Source: Clostridia bacterium
GTDB taxonomy: Bacteria; Bacillota; Clostridia; Christensenellales; Aristaeellaceae
Direction of reading: 5' to 3'
Length of the DNA: 64,000 nt
Assembly: GCA_017534885.1 (NCBI GenBank)
Contig: JAFXVR010000006.1
Coordinates: forward strand, 1 to 64,000
Numbering within the stretch: the first letter of the stretch is position 1; every line of letters starts with the position of its first letter. A model generated the notes under the pieces. That model was not told the origin of the DNA and did no database searches. It saw nothing but the letters and a program-made list of their open reading frames with translations. This document shows, one piece after another, positions 53,667 to 61,575 of the stretch. Both the position numbers and the translations under genes were made by a program.

Positions 53667-54818
53667 ATGTCAAACCTGATTCAGAACACCCTCAGCCGCT
53701 TTGTGTCCACCGGGCAGATCGCCGGCTGCGCCATCCGCGTCATGCGGCACGGCGAAGTCTTATACGAGGGCAGCTTCGGGTACGCGGACATCGAAAAGCA
53801 GGTTCGCATGTCTGTCGAGGACACCATCTTCCCCATCGCGTCCATGTCCAAGGTGATCACCTCGGCGGGCATCCTGCGGCTGTACGAGCAGGGGCTGTTC
53901 AAGCTCTGGGATCCCGTCAGCGAATACCTGCCCGGGTTCAAACACCCGAAAATCGCCCTGGAAAAGCCCGACGGCTCCTATGAGATTGCGGACGCGAAGG
54001 GCGAGGTCACCATGCGCCAGCTCTTCACCATGACCAGCGGCGTGCCCTATCCCTGGGCCGACACCGCCGCCGGGCGCATCCGCATCGAAAAGGAGAAGGA
54101 GTATGAAGAGAAGAAGCTGCCCTTCCCCGGCAGCGTGGCATACGCCAACCTGGTGGGTCAGCTGCCCCTGGCCTTTGAGCCGGGCGAAAGGTGGATGTAC
54201 GGCTTCTCCATCGATGTGCTGGGCGCGGTGATTGAGGTGCTGACCGGCAAGACCCTGGGCGAATACCTCAGGGAAACCATCTTTGAGCCCCTGGGCATGA
54301 AGGACACCGGCTTCTTTGTGCCGCCGGAAAAGCAGGCGCGCATTGCGACCCTCTACCACATCAACGAGGGCATGAAGCTGGAGGAACGGGAATATCCGGA
54401 CAGCAAGCCGGACTTCGAGAGCGGCGGCGGCGGGCTCTTCTCCACCGTGGGCGATTACTCCCGCTTCGCCCAGATGCTCCTGCGCGGCGGCACCCTGGAC
54501 GGAGAGCGCATCCTGGGCCGGAAGACCATTGAGCTGATGTCCACCGACCACCTGACCCCCGAGCAGCGCAAGGGCGACAGCTGGGACACTCAGCGCGGCT
54601 ACGGCTACGGCCTGGGCGTCCGCGTGATGACCAACCCCGAGCTGGCGGGCCTCAACGGCTCCGTGGGCGAATGGGGCTGGGACGGCGCCTTCGGCAACTG
54701 GTTCTGCGTTGACCCGAAGGAAGACCTGACCTGCGTCTACCTCACCACCAATCTCCCCGGGGATCACTATCGGTTTATTCCCAGGCTGATGGCGGCGATG
54801 TACGCGGAGCTGGACTGA
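53667..54818 (+). CDS. Serine hydrolase, class C beta-lactamase/esterase family
   Basis: 383 aa without a signal peptide. Catalytic S59-M-S-K62 (IASMSKVITSAGILRLYEQG), the YxN-like Y-G-F-S near residue 173, the family motif QLFTMTSGVPY and a late GWDGAFGNWF near 335. This is the EstB/beta-lactamase-like group of intracellular esterases. AAAGGAG lies before the ATG. Not closely similar to the serine hydrolase at 7850. Substrate unknown. Confidence 0.9.
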   Translation: MSNLIQNTLSRFVSTGQIAGCAIRVMRHGEVLYEGSFGYADIEKQVRMSVEDTIFPIASMSKVITSAGILRLYEQGLFKLWDPVSEYLPGFKHPKIALEKPDGSYEIADAKGEVTMRQLFTMTSGVPYPWADTAAGRIRIEKEKEYEEKKLPFPGSVAYANLVGQLPLAFEPGERWMYGFSIDVLGAVIEVLTGKTLGEYLRETIFEPLGMKDTGFFVPPEKQARIATLYHINEGMKLEEREYPDSKPDFESGGGGLFSTVGDYSRFAQMLLRGGTLDGERILGRKTIELMSTDHLTPEQRKGDSWDTQRGYGYGLGVRVMTNPELAGLNGSVGEWGWDGAFGNWFCVDPKEDLTCVYLTTNLPGDHYRFIPRLMAAMYAELD

Positions 54819-54858
54819 GGCTGAGCCTCCGCGTCTCCCGCGCGTCATGGCCCGCCGC

Positions 54859-54974
54859 GAATCGGATGTCAAAACACCGCTTTCCCGAACAGAGCCACGG
54901 CCGGCTGCGAAAGTCATCGGAAATGACTGCAGCCGGCCGCGGCTCTGTTTTCGGTATGGCCCTTATGTCACCCT
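54859..54974 (+). repeat. REP-A, diverged copy with compensatory changes
   Basis: Same ends (ATCGGATGTCAAAA, ATGTCACCC) and same length as the other copies. The inner arms read GAGCCACGGCCGGCTGC and GCAGCCGGCCGCGGCTC: four base pairs differ from copy A on both sides and still pair. It lies between convergent genes. Confidence 0.8.
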
Positions 54975-54982
54975 GCGCAGCC

Positions 54983-56434
54983 TCAGGGCGCATAGGTTCC
55001 CAGGGGATAGTGCGGGGTTCCGTCATCCTCTGTGACAATGATCTTGGTATTCCTCTCCAGATGTGTCCAGATCCACCACGCGTTGATGCCGCCGTTTTCC
55101 TCCGTGACGCGCATGTCCACCCGGATGCAGCCGTGGCTGGCTTTCTGGCCCAGTTCCGCGATCTGGTCGGTGAAGTTGGGCACGCCGTCCACCGTTCTGT
55201 AGCCGATCTGGTGGATCAGATTCGCGCCGTCGATCCGCAGGGGATAGTCGTAGCAGTAGCCTTCCCGCCGGAAGCTGGACATCCTGGTGCCGACGAGGTA
55301 GACGCCGGAGCGGCTGTCCGCCTGGGAATAACCCTCGCGCACCAGCCCTGTGGAGACCTGGGCTGTGCCGATCGGTTTTCCCTCTTCGTAAACCGTGATA
55401 GTCTGGTTCTTCTTGTCCAGCAATACGCCGTAGTGGGTATTGGGCCGCACAACCGTCAGATTTTCCCGTTTGATATAGCCTTCCACATAGGCGCCGTCTT
55501 TCTGACGCCAGGCGCCGACCAGAACCCAGCCGTCCTCACAGATCTCTCTGATGACCAGACCGACCGTTCTGCAGTTGACAGTGCCGGCGTCATCCCCGCG
55601 GCTGGTTTTGGATCTGAGAATGTGCAGGCCCTTGCCCTCACCGCCGATGCCCACAACCACCGGAGCCATCAGCGCTTCCCACACAGCGGCGTCGTCGGTG
55701 AGATCCTCCGGCAGGAAAGCGGAGCTCACGGTGAATTCCGGCTCCGGCAGAGGCGCTTCAAGAATGGTCAGGGAGTGGGTTTGCCGGATGTCAGGCACTG
55801 CTCTGCTGTAAGCTGTAAGGATGTATTCCCCGGCAGGACAGGTCTTCCCGCCGTTCAACCGGCCGTTCCACAGCACGGAGGAGGGTTCCCGGGTGTTGTT
55901 GTCCCCTTGGCATCTCCACAGCACCTCATCGGGTTTCCCGGCGGAGGCCAGCTCCATGAAGAAGTGCCCTTGACGGCTGAGGGTCACGTCGATTTTGAGC
56001 TTGTTGTTTTTGTCCGGATACCAGGCCTGGGCTGAGGGCAGAACGCTGACCACCACGACGCGGGGTTTGCGGATCTGGACCTTCACCGCGGCGGTTTCCG
56101 TGCTGCCGTCGGCATGGACGACCGTTGCCTCCAGGGTGACAGGCCCGCCGGCAACAGGTTCTCCGCCGAAGGTCAGGCCCTGCCAGGTCAGCCCGGTCTC
56201 TCCGGCTTCCACCGGCAGATCGGTCACGGGATTCTCCAGCTTCCGAACGCCGCTCACGGCCGTAATGGTCAGCGTGCCGGGCTGGCTGCTGATCACCGTG
56301 ATGGGGTTGGGATCAAAAGGCGTCACTGTCCCGACCTGCAGCTCCAGCGCAAGCGCAGGAGCCGCGGCAAGCAGGAACAGGCAGAGCAGCGCAGGCAGCG
56401 CAATCGACACAGCTGGTTTGGTCAAATGAATCAC
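54983..56434 (-). CDS. L,D-transpeptidase (YkuD domain), secreted
   Basis: 483 aa starting at GTG56434, six bases after AAGGAG. Signal peptide or anchor (AVSIALPALLCLFLLAAAPALA). Two Ig-like/FlgD-like beta domains follow (GETGLTWQGLTFGGEPVAGG; WNGRLNGGKTCPAGEYILTA), then an SH3-like segment and a C-terminal YkuD domain with the catalytic motif KASHGCIRVDM. It should form 3-3 cross-links in peptidoglycan or attach proteins to it. A REP-A copy stands 17 bases upstream of the start, between it and trpS. Confidence 0.9.
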   Translation of the reverse strand: MIHLTKPAVSIALPALLCLFLLAAAPALALELQVGTVTPFDPNPITVISSQPGTLTITAVSGVRKLENPVTDLPVEAGETGLTWQGLTFGGEPVAGGPVTLEATVVHADGSTETAAVKVQIRKPRVVVVSVLPSAQAWYPDKNNKLKIDVTLSRQGHFFMELASAGKPDEVLWRCQGDNNTREPSSVLWNGRLNGGKTCPAGEYILTAYSRAVPDIRQTHSLTILEAPLPEPEFTVSSAFLPEDLTDDAAVWEALMAPVVVGIGGEGKGLHILRSKTSRGDDAGTVNCRTVGLVIREICEDGWVLVGAWRQKDGAYVEGYIKRENLTVVRPNTHYGVLLDKKNQTITVYEEGKPIGTAQVSTGLVREGYSQADSRSGVYLVGTRMSSFRREGYCYDYPLRIDGANLIHQIGYRTVDGVPNFTDQIAELGQKASHGCIRVDMRVTEENGGINAWWIWTHLERNTKIIVTEDDGTPHYPLGTYAP

Positions 56435-56450
56435 CTGATTCTCCTTGTTT

Positions 56451-56567
56451 GATTCGGATGTCAAAAGGGCGCTTTCCTGAACCAAGCCACGACTGGTTGC
56501 GGAAGACAGCGGAAATCACCACAACCAGTCGTGGCTCTAAGGTTGGAAGCGCCCTTTTGTCACCCTC
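56451..56567 (+). repeat. REP-A palindromic repeat, copy C
   Basis: Near-identical to copy A. It separates trpS from the transpeptidase gene (both on the minus strand) and ends eight bases from the trpS stop, so it may terminate trpS transcripts. Confidence 0.9.
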
Positions 56568-56574
56568 AACTTGT

Positions 56575-57591
56575 TTACCTTGCCGCAAACCCGACCTTCT
56601 TCTGCACCTTGCGCAGGGTCTTATTGGCCAGATATCCGGCCTTTTCGGCGCTGGCGTTGATGACGCCCTGGAGGTAGGCCTTGTCGGCGATCAGACGGCG
56701 GAATTCAGCCTGAAGGGGCTCGAGGGCGGCGATGACGCAGTCCGCGGCGCGGGACTTCAGCTCGCCGTAGCCCAGGCCCTCAAACTCAGTTTCCAGCGCG
56801 CTGATCTCACCCGCGCCAAGGGCGCTCATGATGGACAGCAGGTTGCTGACACCGGGCTTGTTCTCCGGGTCGAAGCGGATGGACGCGTCCGAGTCGGTCA
56901 CGGCGCGCTTCAGCTTGCGGCGGATAGTGTCCGGGCCGTCCAGCAGGCTGATGAAGGTTTCCTCGGGGTCAGACTTGCTCATCTTGCGGGTGGGATCCTG
57001 CAGGCTCATGATCTTCGCGCCCACCTTGGGAATGTAGCCCTCGGGCACGGTGAACACGTCGCCGTACACGCCGTTGAAGCGGATGGCGATGTCCCGGCAG
57101 AGCTCCAGGTGCTGCTTCTGATCCACGCCCACAGGCACCAGGTCGGTCTGGTACAGGAGGATGTCCGCGGCCATCAGCACCGGATAGGTGAAGAGACCGG
57201 CGTTGATGTTGTCCGCGTGGGCCGCGCTCTTGGCCTTGAACTGGGTCATGCGGCTGAGCTCGCCCATGTAGGTGAAGCAGTTGAGGATCCAGGCCAGCTC
57301 GGCGTGGGCGGAGACGTGGCTCTGGCAGTAGATCAGGTTCTTCTCCGGGTCGATGCCCGAAGCGATGTAGATGGCGGCCAGCTCCAGGCAGCGCCGGCGC
57401 AGGTCGGCGGGATTCTGCCGCACGGTGATGGCGTGCTCGTCCACCACGCAGAAGATGCAGTCGTAGTCGTCCTGCAGCCGGGCAAAATTGCGCAGCGCGC
57501 CGATGTAGTTGCCCAGGGTCAGCGTGCCGGACGGCTGAATGCCGGAAAAAATCGTCTTGCGCTTTTCCGGCGCGCGGGTCATCTCAGACAT
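56575..57591 (-). CDS. trpS: Tryptophanyl-tRNA synthetase
   Basis: Charges tRNA-Trp; 338 aa, the usual length. Class I signatures [17 protein letters not shown] (HIGH-like) and RKMSKSDPE (KMSKS). The C-terminus [20 protein letters not shown] is typical. Start ATG57591 follows GAGGAGG. Controlled by a tryptophan T-box leader. Confidence 0.96.
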   Translation of the reverse strand: MSEMTRAPEKRKTIFSGIQPSGTLTLGNYIGALRNFARLQDDYDCIFCVVDEHAITVRQNPADLRRRCLELAAIYIASGIDPEKNLIYCQSHVSAHAELAWILNCFTYMGELSRMTQFKAKSAAHADNINAGLFTYPVLMAADILLYQTDLVPVGVDQKQHLELCRDIAIRFNGVYGDVFTVPEGYIPKVGAKIMSLQDPTRKMSKSDPEETFISLLDGPDTIRRKLKRAVTDSDASIRFDPENKPGVSNLLSIMSALGAGEISALETEFEGLGYGELKSRAADCVIAALEPLQAEFRRLIADKAYLQGVINASAEKAGYLANKTLRKVQKKVGFAAR

Positions 57592-57880
57592 ATGTTTTCC
57601 TCCTCTGATGTGCCCCGGCCCGCGGGGAAGGCCGGGCGGCTGAATCAAAAAAACACGCCGTCCCATCCGGGGACAGTGTGCCTGCGGTGCCACCCCTCTT
57701 GAGCGCCATGCGCTCCGCTCTCGACCCTTCACGCGGGTCAGCCGTCGCGGGATACGCAGCCGAAGCCTTCCCCCGCGCCCTCCGGGCCTCCATCCGCCGC
57801 CGCCCGCCCGCCGGGCTTCCACCCTCCCCGGCTCGCTGTAGGACCAGCCCCCTCGGCTCCCTGCCCGTCAACGGTTTGTG
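57592..57880 (-). promoter_or_regulatory. T-box leader of trpS (Trp, specifier UGG)
   Basis: Minus-strand leader with stem I (AGCGAGCC, GGGTGGAAGCCC), specifier TGG at 57790-57792 (GGATGGAGG) and T-box AGGGGTGGCACCGCAGG near 57682-57697. It ends in a terminator hairpin at 57647-57679. TGGC fits tRNA-Trp ending GCCA. Confidence 0.92.
57647..57679 (-). terminator. Terminator of the trpS T-box
   Basis: ACAC-t-GTCCC with GGGAC-ggc-GTGT, then seven T on the minus strand. Mutually exclusive with the T-box antiterminator. Confidence 0.85.
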
Positions 57881-57885
57881 GGCCT

Positions 57886-57914
57886 ATTATAGCAGGGGAA
57901 GAGGGAGAATGCAA
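57886..57914 (-). promoter_or_regulatory. Promoter of trpS
   Basis: On the minus strand TTGCAT (57909-57914), a 17-base spacer and TATAAT (57886-57891), preceded by TGC. Confidence 0.85.
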
Positions 57915-57936
57915 GAGGGGGGTGTGAATGAATACT

Positions 57937-57965
57937 GATTCGGATGTCAAAAGGCCGCTTTCGTC
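57937..57965 (+). repeat. REP-A left-end fragment
   Basis: GATTCGGATGTCAAAAGG and CCGCTTTCG, the left arm of REP-A only, ending at the -35 of the BspA-like gene. Confidence 0.75.
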
Positions 57966-57994
57966 TTGCAAAGCGCCGCCATCCGCGCTATAAT
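57966..57994 (+). promoter_or_regulatory. Promoter of the BspA-like gene
   Basis: TTGCAA at 57966-57971, a 17-base spacer and TATAAT at 57989-57994. Confidence 0.82.
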
Positions 57995-58046
57995 GGAATC
58001 AGCCGACAAATGTTGCAACCGAACAGCACCCGGAGGAGGGATACAG

Positions 58047-59774
58047 GTGAAAAAACGTTTCATAAGCATCATGCTCTGTCTGACGCTGGCGCTTTCCCTT
58101 GCGGCGGCCGGCGGATCGGATGAGCCGGTCAGCCTGGACGGGCTGATGGATGAGATCGAGACCGAGGCGGAGGATACCAAGGAAATCGCCATGGATCCCC
58201 TGACCTTTGAGGTCAGCCCGGACCGCCAGTCCATTTTCATCAACAGGCCGAACATCACCTTGGGCACCGGCTATCACACCATCGCCTACAACATTTACGA
58301 CAGCGACTCCAACCCGGTCAACTATTTCTATTCCGACGAAAACCGCGTGGCCGCCACGCCCGGCTACGGCGGCCTGTTCAACGTGTTTGTGGTGGCGGAG
58401 GACAAGTTCACCCACGAGACGGCCACCCGGAATATCGGCTGGACCGAGCTGGACTGGCCTCACGCCGACACGCTGACCGTGGGCAAGGCCAGCTTTGAAA
58501 TCAGCCCGGACAAGAAGTCCATTTTCATCAACCGCCCGGCCATTGCCTGCAGGTCTGGCAAGGTGTCCATCGCCTACAACATTTACGACAGCAATTCGTC
58601 GCCGGTCAACTATTTCTATTCCACCCAGGGCCGCGTGGCCGCGACCCCCGGCTATGACGGAAAGTTCAACGTGTTCATCGTGGTCACCGACACCTGGACC
58701 GGCGAACAGAACACGCAGAACATCGGCTGGCAGGTGCTGGGAAATCCCGCCCCGCCCACCGATCCGCCGCCCACGGATCCGCCGCCCACCGACCCGCCCA
58801 CCTTCTCCTACACCATCTCCGGCAGCGAGGTGACCATTACCGGCTACAACGGCACGGATACGAACGTCACCGTGCCGGACAAGATCAACGGGAAGACGGT
58901 CACCGCCATCGGCGACAGCGCCTTCAGTAACAAGAACAAGATCCTTTCCGTTTCTCTCCCGTCTTCCCTGAAAACCATCGGGGATTCCGCGTTCCTCGAT
59001 TGCACCAGTCTCAAAACCATCAGCCTTCCCAGCAAACTGACCAGTATCGGCACGGCGGCTTTCAGGGGCTGCGGCGCGCTCTCTTCTGTTCAGCTGCCGA
59101 GCGGGCTGCAGAGCCTGGGTGAGAACGCCTTCATGTACTGCAAATCCCTGCCCTCCATAACCATCCCCTCAAGCCTGTCCGCCATACCGGACTACGCGTT
59201 CAGAGGCTGCACAAGCCTGTCAAGCGTGACGTTTGTCTCCAACGTGAAAAGCATTGGAGAGTGTGCCTTCATGGACTGCACAAAGCTGGAGAAGATCACC
59301 CTCCCCGTTGGCTTGAATACCATTGGCAACAGCGCCTTCAGGTCCTCCGGTCTGAAAACCATCACCATCCCAAAGGGGGTGGCCAGCATCGGAGACTACG
59401 CCTTCAGCGGCTGCAAGAGCATGGATACCTTCACCATCGAAAGCGGTGTGGGCGGCATTGGCAAAGGCGCCTTCGCGGACTGCGGCAACCTTGCCACCGC
59501 CACGATTCCTGGCAGCGTCGCGCAAATCGAAGAATACGCTTTCCTCCGCTGTGGAGGTCTGTTAACGGTCATTATCAGGGAGAGCGTGGGCGGCATTGGC
59601 AAAGGCGCCTTCGCGGACTGCGGAAGGCTGACAAGAATTGATATCCCGAAGAGCATCACCAGCATCGGTCAAAGCGTCTTCTTACGCTGCAGCAATGTGA
59701 CGATCTACTGTGTCAAGGGTTCCCTTGCCGAGTATTATGCCCAGTCAAACAACATCCCTTACGTGTGCCAGTAA
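58047..59774 (+). CDS. BspA-like leucine-rich-repeat surface protein with two novel N-terminal repeat domains
   Basis: 575 aa starting at GTG58047 after GGAGGAGGG. Signal peptide MKKRFISIMLCLTLALSLAA. Residues ~54-138 and ~148-232 are two copies of the ~85-aa domain also seen in the protein at the window's left edge (EVSPDRQSIFINRP, PVNYFYS, TPGYGGLFNVFVV, NIGW). A PPTDPPPTDPP linker follows, then about twelve LRR_5/BspA repeats of ~23 aa (IGDSAFLDCTSLKTISLP type). The run VGGIGKGAFADCG occurs twice, identical in DNA, from recent internal duplication. BspA proteins bind host or surface ligands. No sorting signal is visible, so it is probably released or loosely bound. Confidence 0.92.
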   Translation: MKKRFISIMLCLTLALSLAAAGGSDEPVSLDGLMDEIETEAEDTKEIAMDPLTFEVSPDRQSIFINRPNITLGTGYHTIAYNIYDSDSNPVNYFYSDENRVAATPGYGGLFNVFVVAEDKFTHETATRNIGWTELDWPHADTLTVGKASFEISPDKKSIFINRPAIACRSGKVSIAYNIYDSNSSPVNYFYSTQGRVAATPGYDGKFNVFIVVTDTWTGEQNTQNIGWQVLGNPAPPTDPPPTDPPPTDPPTFSYTISGSEVTITGYNGTDTNVTVPDKINGKTVTAIGDSAFSNKNKILSVSLPSSLKTIGDSAFLDCTSLKTISLPSKLTSIGTAAFRGCGALSSVQLPSGLQSLGENAFMYCKSLPSITIPSSLSAIPDYAFRGCTSLSSVTFVSNVKSIGECAFMDCTKLEKITLPVGLNTIGNSAFRSSGLKTITIPKGVASIGDYAFSGCKSMDTFTIESGVGGIGKGAFADCGNLATATIPGSVAQIEEYAFLRCGGLLTVIIRESVGGIGKGAFADCGRLTRIDIPKSITSIGQSVFLRCSNVTIYCVKGSLAEYYAQSNNIPYVCQ

Positions 59775-59795
59775 GCCTGCCTGAGCGCAGAAAAA

Positions 59796-59836
59796 GCTCC
59801 CGGTTCCCGCCGTTTTTCACGGGGCCGGGAGCTTTT
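59796..59836. terminator. Bidirectional terminator
   Basis: GCTCCCGG and CCGGGAGC stems with TTTT on the plus side and a run of A on the left giving T on the minus side. Serves the BspA-like and deaminase genes, which converge. Confidence 0.87.
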
Positions 59837-59845
59837 AGCTGTTCC

Positions 59846-60301
59846 TCATTCTTCCTCGTACCGCTCCAGGGCCACACCGGCCTCCTCGAAGAGCTCCAGC
59901 GAAAAGGCGTCCGGATAACCCTCCTGGTAGACCACCCGGCGGATGCCCGCGTTGATGATCATCTTGGTGCAGATGGAGCAGGGCTGGTGGGTGCAGTAGA
60001 GGGTGGCCCCGTCGATGGACACGCCCAGCCGCGCCGCCTGGATGATGGCGTTCTGCTCGGCGTGGGTGGCGTAGCAGACCTCGGCCCGGGTGCCCGATGG
60101 GATGCCCAGCCTGTCCCGCATGCACTCTCCCTTGTCCCGGCAGGTGCGCACGCCCGCCGGCGCGCCGTTGTAGCCCGTGGTCATGATGCGCTTGTTCTGC
60201 ACGATGACGCAGCCGATGGCCCGGCCGGGGCGGAAGCAGCTGGACCAGCCGGAGATGGTGTGGGCCATTTCCATAAAGCGACGATCCCATTTGTCCATCA
60301 T
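59846..60301 (-). CDS. Deoxycytidylate (dCMP) deaminase family protein (ComEB-like)
   Basis: 151 aa. Zinc site: His and Glu in THAEQNAI and two Cys in HQPCSICTKMI, with a further cysteine-containing segment (CRDKGECMRDRLG) usual in this family. Converts dCMP to dUMP for dTTP synthesis. GGAG lies seven bases before ATG60301. It may also belong to competence-type ComEB. No partner genes adjacent. Confidence 0.92.
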   Translation of the reverse strand: MMDKWDRRFMEMAHTISGWSSCFRPGRAIGCVIVQNKRIMTTGYNGAPAGVRTCRDKGECMRDRLGIPSGTRAEVCYATHAEQNAIIQAARLGVSIDGATLYCTHQPCSICTKMIINAGIRRVVYQEGYPDAFSLELFEEAGVALERYEEE

Positions 60302-60355
60302 AGAGGTCTCCTTCCGTGGGGTTTATAACTGGTCTCTGTACGATTGTCTCTTCTT

Positions 60356-60482
60356 TTCGCGGGGGTTTCGCGCCTGCGGGCGCGACCAGAGGGCTTTGCC
60401 TGTTCAACGCTTGTTCCGCTCTGAAGGTCGCCACTGGCGACACGCGGAACTGCGCGCCCTCTGGACTCCTTCGCCCGCCTCT
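60356..60482 (+). repeat. REP-B structured repeat, copy 3
   Basis: TTTCG-hairpin-CGACCAG element with first stem CGCGCC-tgc-GGCGCG and second stem CCAGAGGGC/GCCCTCTGG. Here the second loop carries ~55 extra bases. It ends CTGGACTCCTTCGCC. Confidence 0.75.
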
Positions 60483-60507
60483 CCTTGTTTGTTATTTCAG
60501 TATTGGT

Positions 60508-60625
60508 AAGGGTGACAAAAGGGCGCTTTCAACCTTGGAGCCACGACTGGTTGTGGTGATTTCCGCCGTCTTCCACAACCAGTCGTGGCTCAGTTCATGA
60601 AAGCGGCCTTTTGACATCCGAATCA
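60508..60625 (-). repeat. REP-A palindromic repeat, copy D (inverted)
   Basis: Near-identical to copies A and C in the opposite orientation. With the REP-B copy it fills most of the gap between the deaminase and the DMT permease gene. Confidence 0.9.
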
Positions 60626-60669
60626 GTATTGAGATCAGTTTGTTTGAGATTGAGGTCAATTTCATTGTA

Positions 60670-61575
60670 TCAGCCGGCGGCGGGCTTGTCAACCGGCTTT
60701 GGGCGGCTGTTCCGGCGGTCCAGGAAGCTCTGGAGCAGGATGCCGCCGACGATGAGGATCAGGGCGAGGAGGGCTCCGGGGCCGATCTTTTCGCCTAAGA
60801 GGAGGGCGGAAACCAGCAGGGAGAGGAAGGGGGTCAGGTAGGCCAGGTTGGCGATGGCCGCGGTGTTCCCGGCCTGCTGGAGGGCCAGGGCCCAGAGCAG
60901 GTAGGCCACGGCGTCCGTGCCGACGCCCAGCCAGAGCAGGCCCAGCCACTGTTCACCCCTGACGGGGGTCCAGGTTTCCGTGAGGAGGCCGGTCAGGGCG
61001 GAGCACACGGCCACGGTCAGCCAGATGACCATCATGGTCAGGCGCTGGCTGAGGCCGGCTTTTTTGTTGAGCACGGAAAAGAGGCCGTAGCAGGCCGCCG
61101 CCGCGACGCAGGCCAGCGCGCCGGTCCAGCGGCCGCCCTCGCCCAGGCCGCCGTCCCAGCACAGGGCGACGATGCCCGCGAAGGACAGGGCCATGGCCGC
61201 CGCCTTGGGCCAGGTCAGCTTCTCCCCCAGCACCGGCACCGCGAAGAGCGTCAGCATCAGCGGCCAGAGGTAGTTGAGGATGCAGGCCTCCTGGGAGGTC
61301 AGCGCCGACAGGCCGTAATAGTACAGGGCGGAATAGAGGAAGAGGCCGAGGAAGCCCAGCCCGGCCATGCGCAGAATGTCCCGGGCTGGGGTTTCCCGGA
61401 GGAGCCGGATCTCCCCGGTGACCAGGTTGACGGCCAGCAGGAAGAGGAAGGCAAAGGCCCCGCTGACGCACAGGGCCTCCAGCGGCGGCATGGTGTTCAG
61501 CACCAGCTTGACCGTGGCCGCCATGGTCGCCCAGATGCACACGGTGATCAGGGCCAGGATGTAAGCCTTTTTCAT
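60670..61575 (-). CDS. EamA/DMT family permease
   Basis: 301 aa with ten membrane helices in two EamA repeats (AYILALITVCIWATMAATVK; LACVAAAACYGLFSVLNKK). Such proteins export amino acids, metabolites or drugs; the substrate is unknown. ATG61575 follows GGAGGACCT and overlaps the stop of the upstream rRNA methyltransferase gene (ATGA). The frame stays open far upstream but only antisense-like across that gene. Confidence 0.9.
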   Translation of the reverse strand: MKKAYILALITVCIWATMAATVKLVLNTMPPLEALCVSGAFAFLFLLAVNLVTGEIRLLRETPARDILRMAGLGFLGLFLYSALYYYGLSALTSQEACILNYLWPLMLTLFAVPVLGEKLTWPKAAAMALSFAGIVALCWDGGLGEGGRWTGALACVAAAACYGLFSVLNKKAGLSQRLTMMVIWLTVAVCSALTGLLTETWTPVRGEQWLGLLWLGVGTDAVAYLLWALALQQAGNTAAIANLAYLTPFLSLLVSALLLGEKIGPGALLALILIVGGILLQSFLDRRNSRPKPVDKPAAG

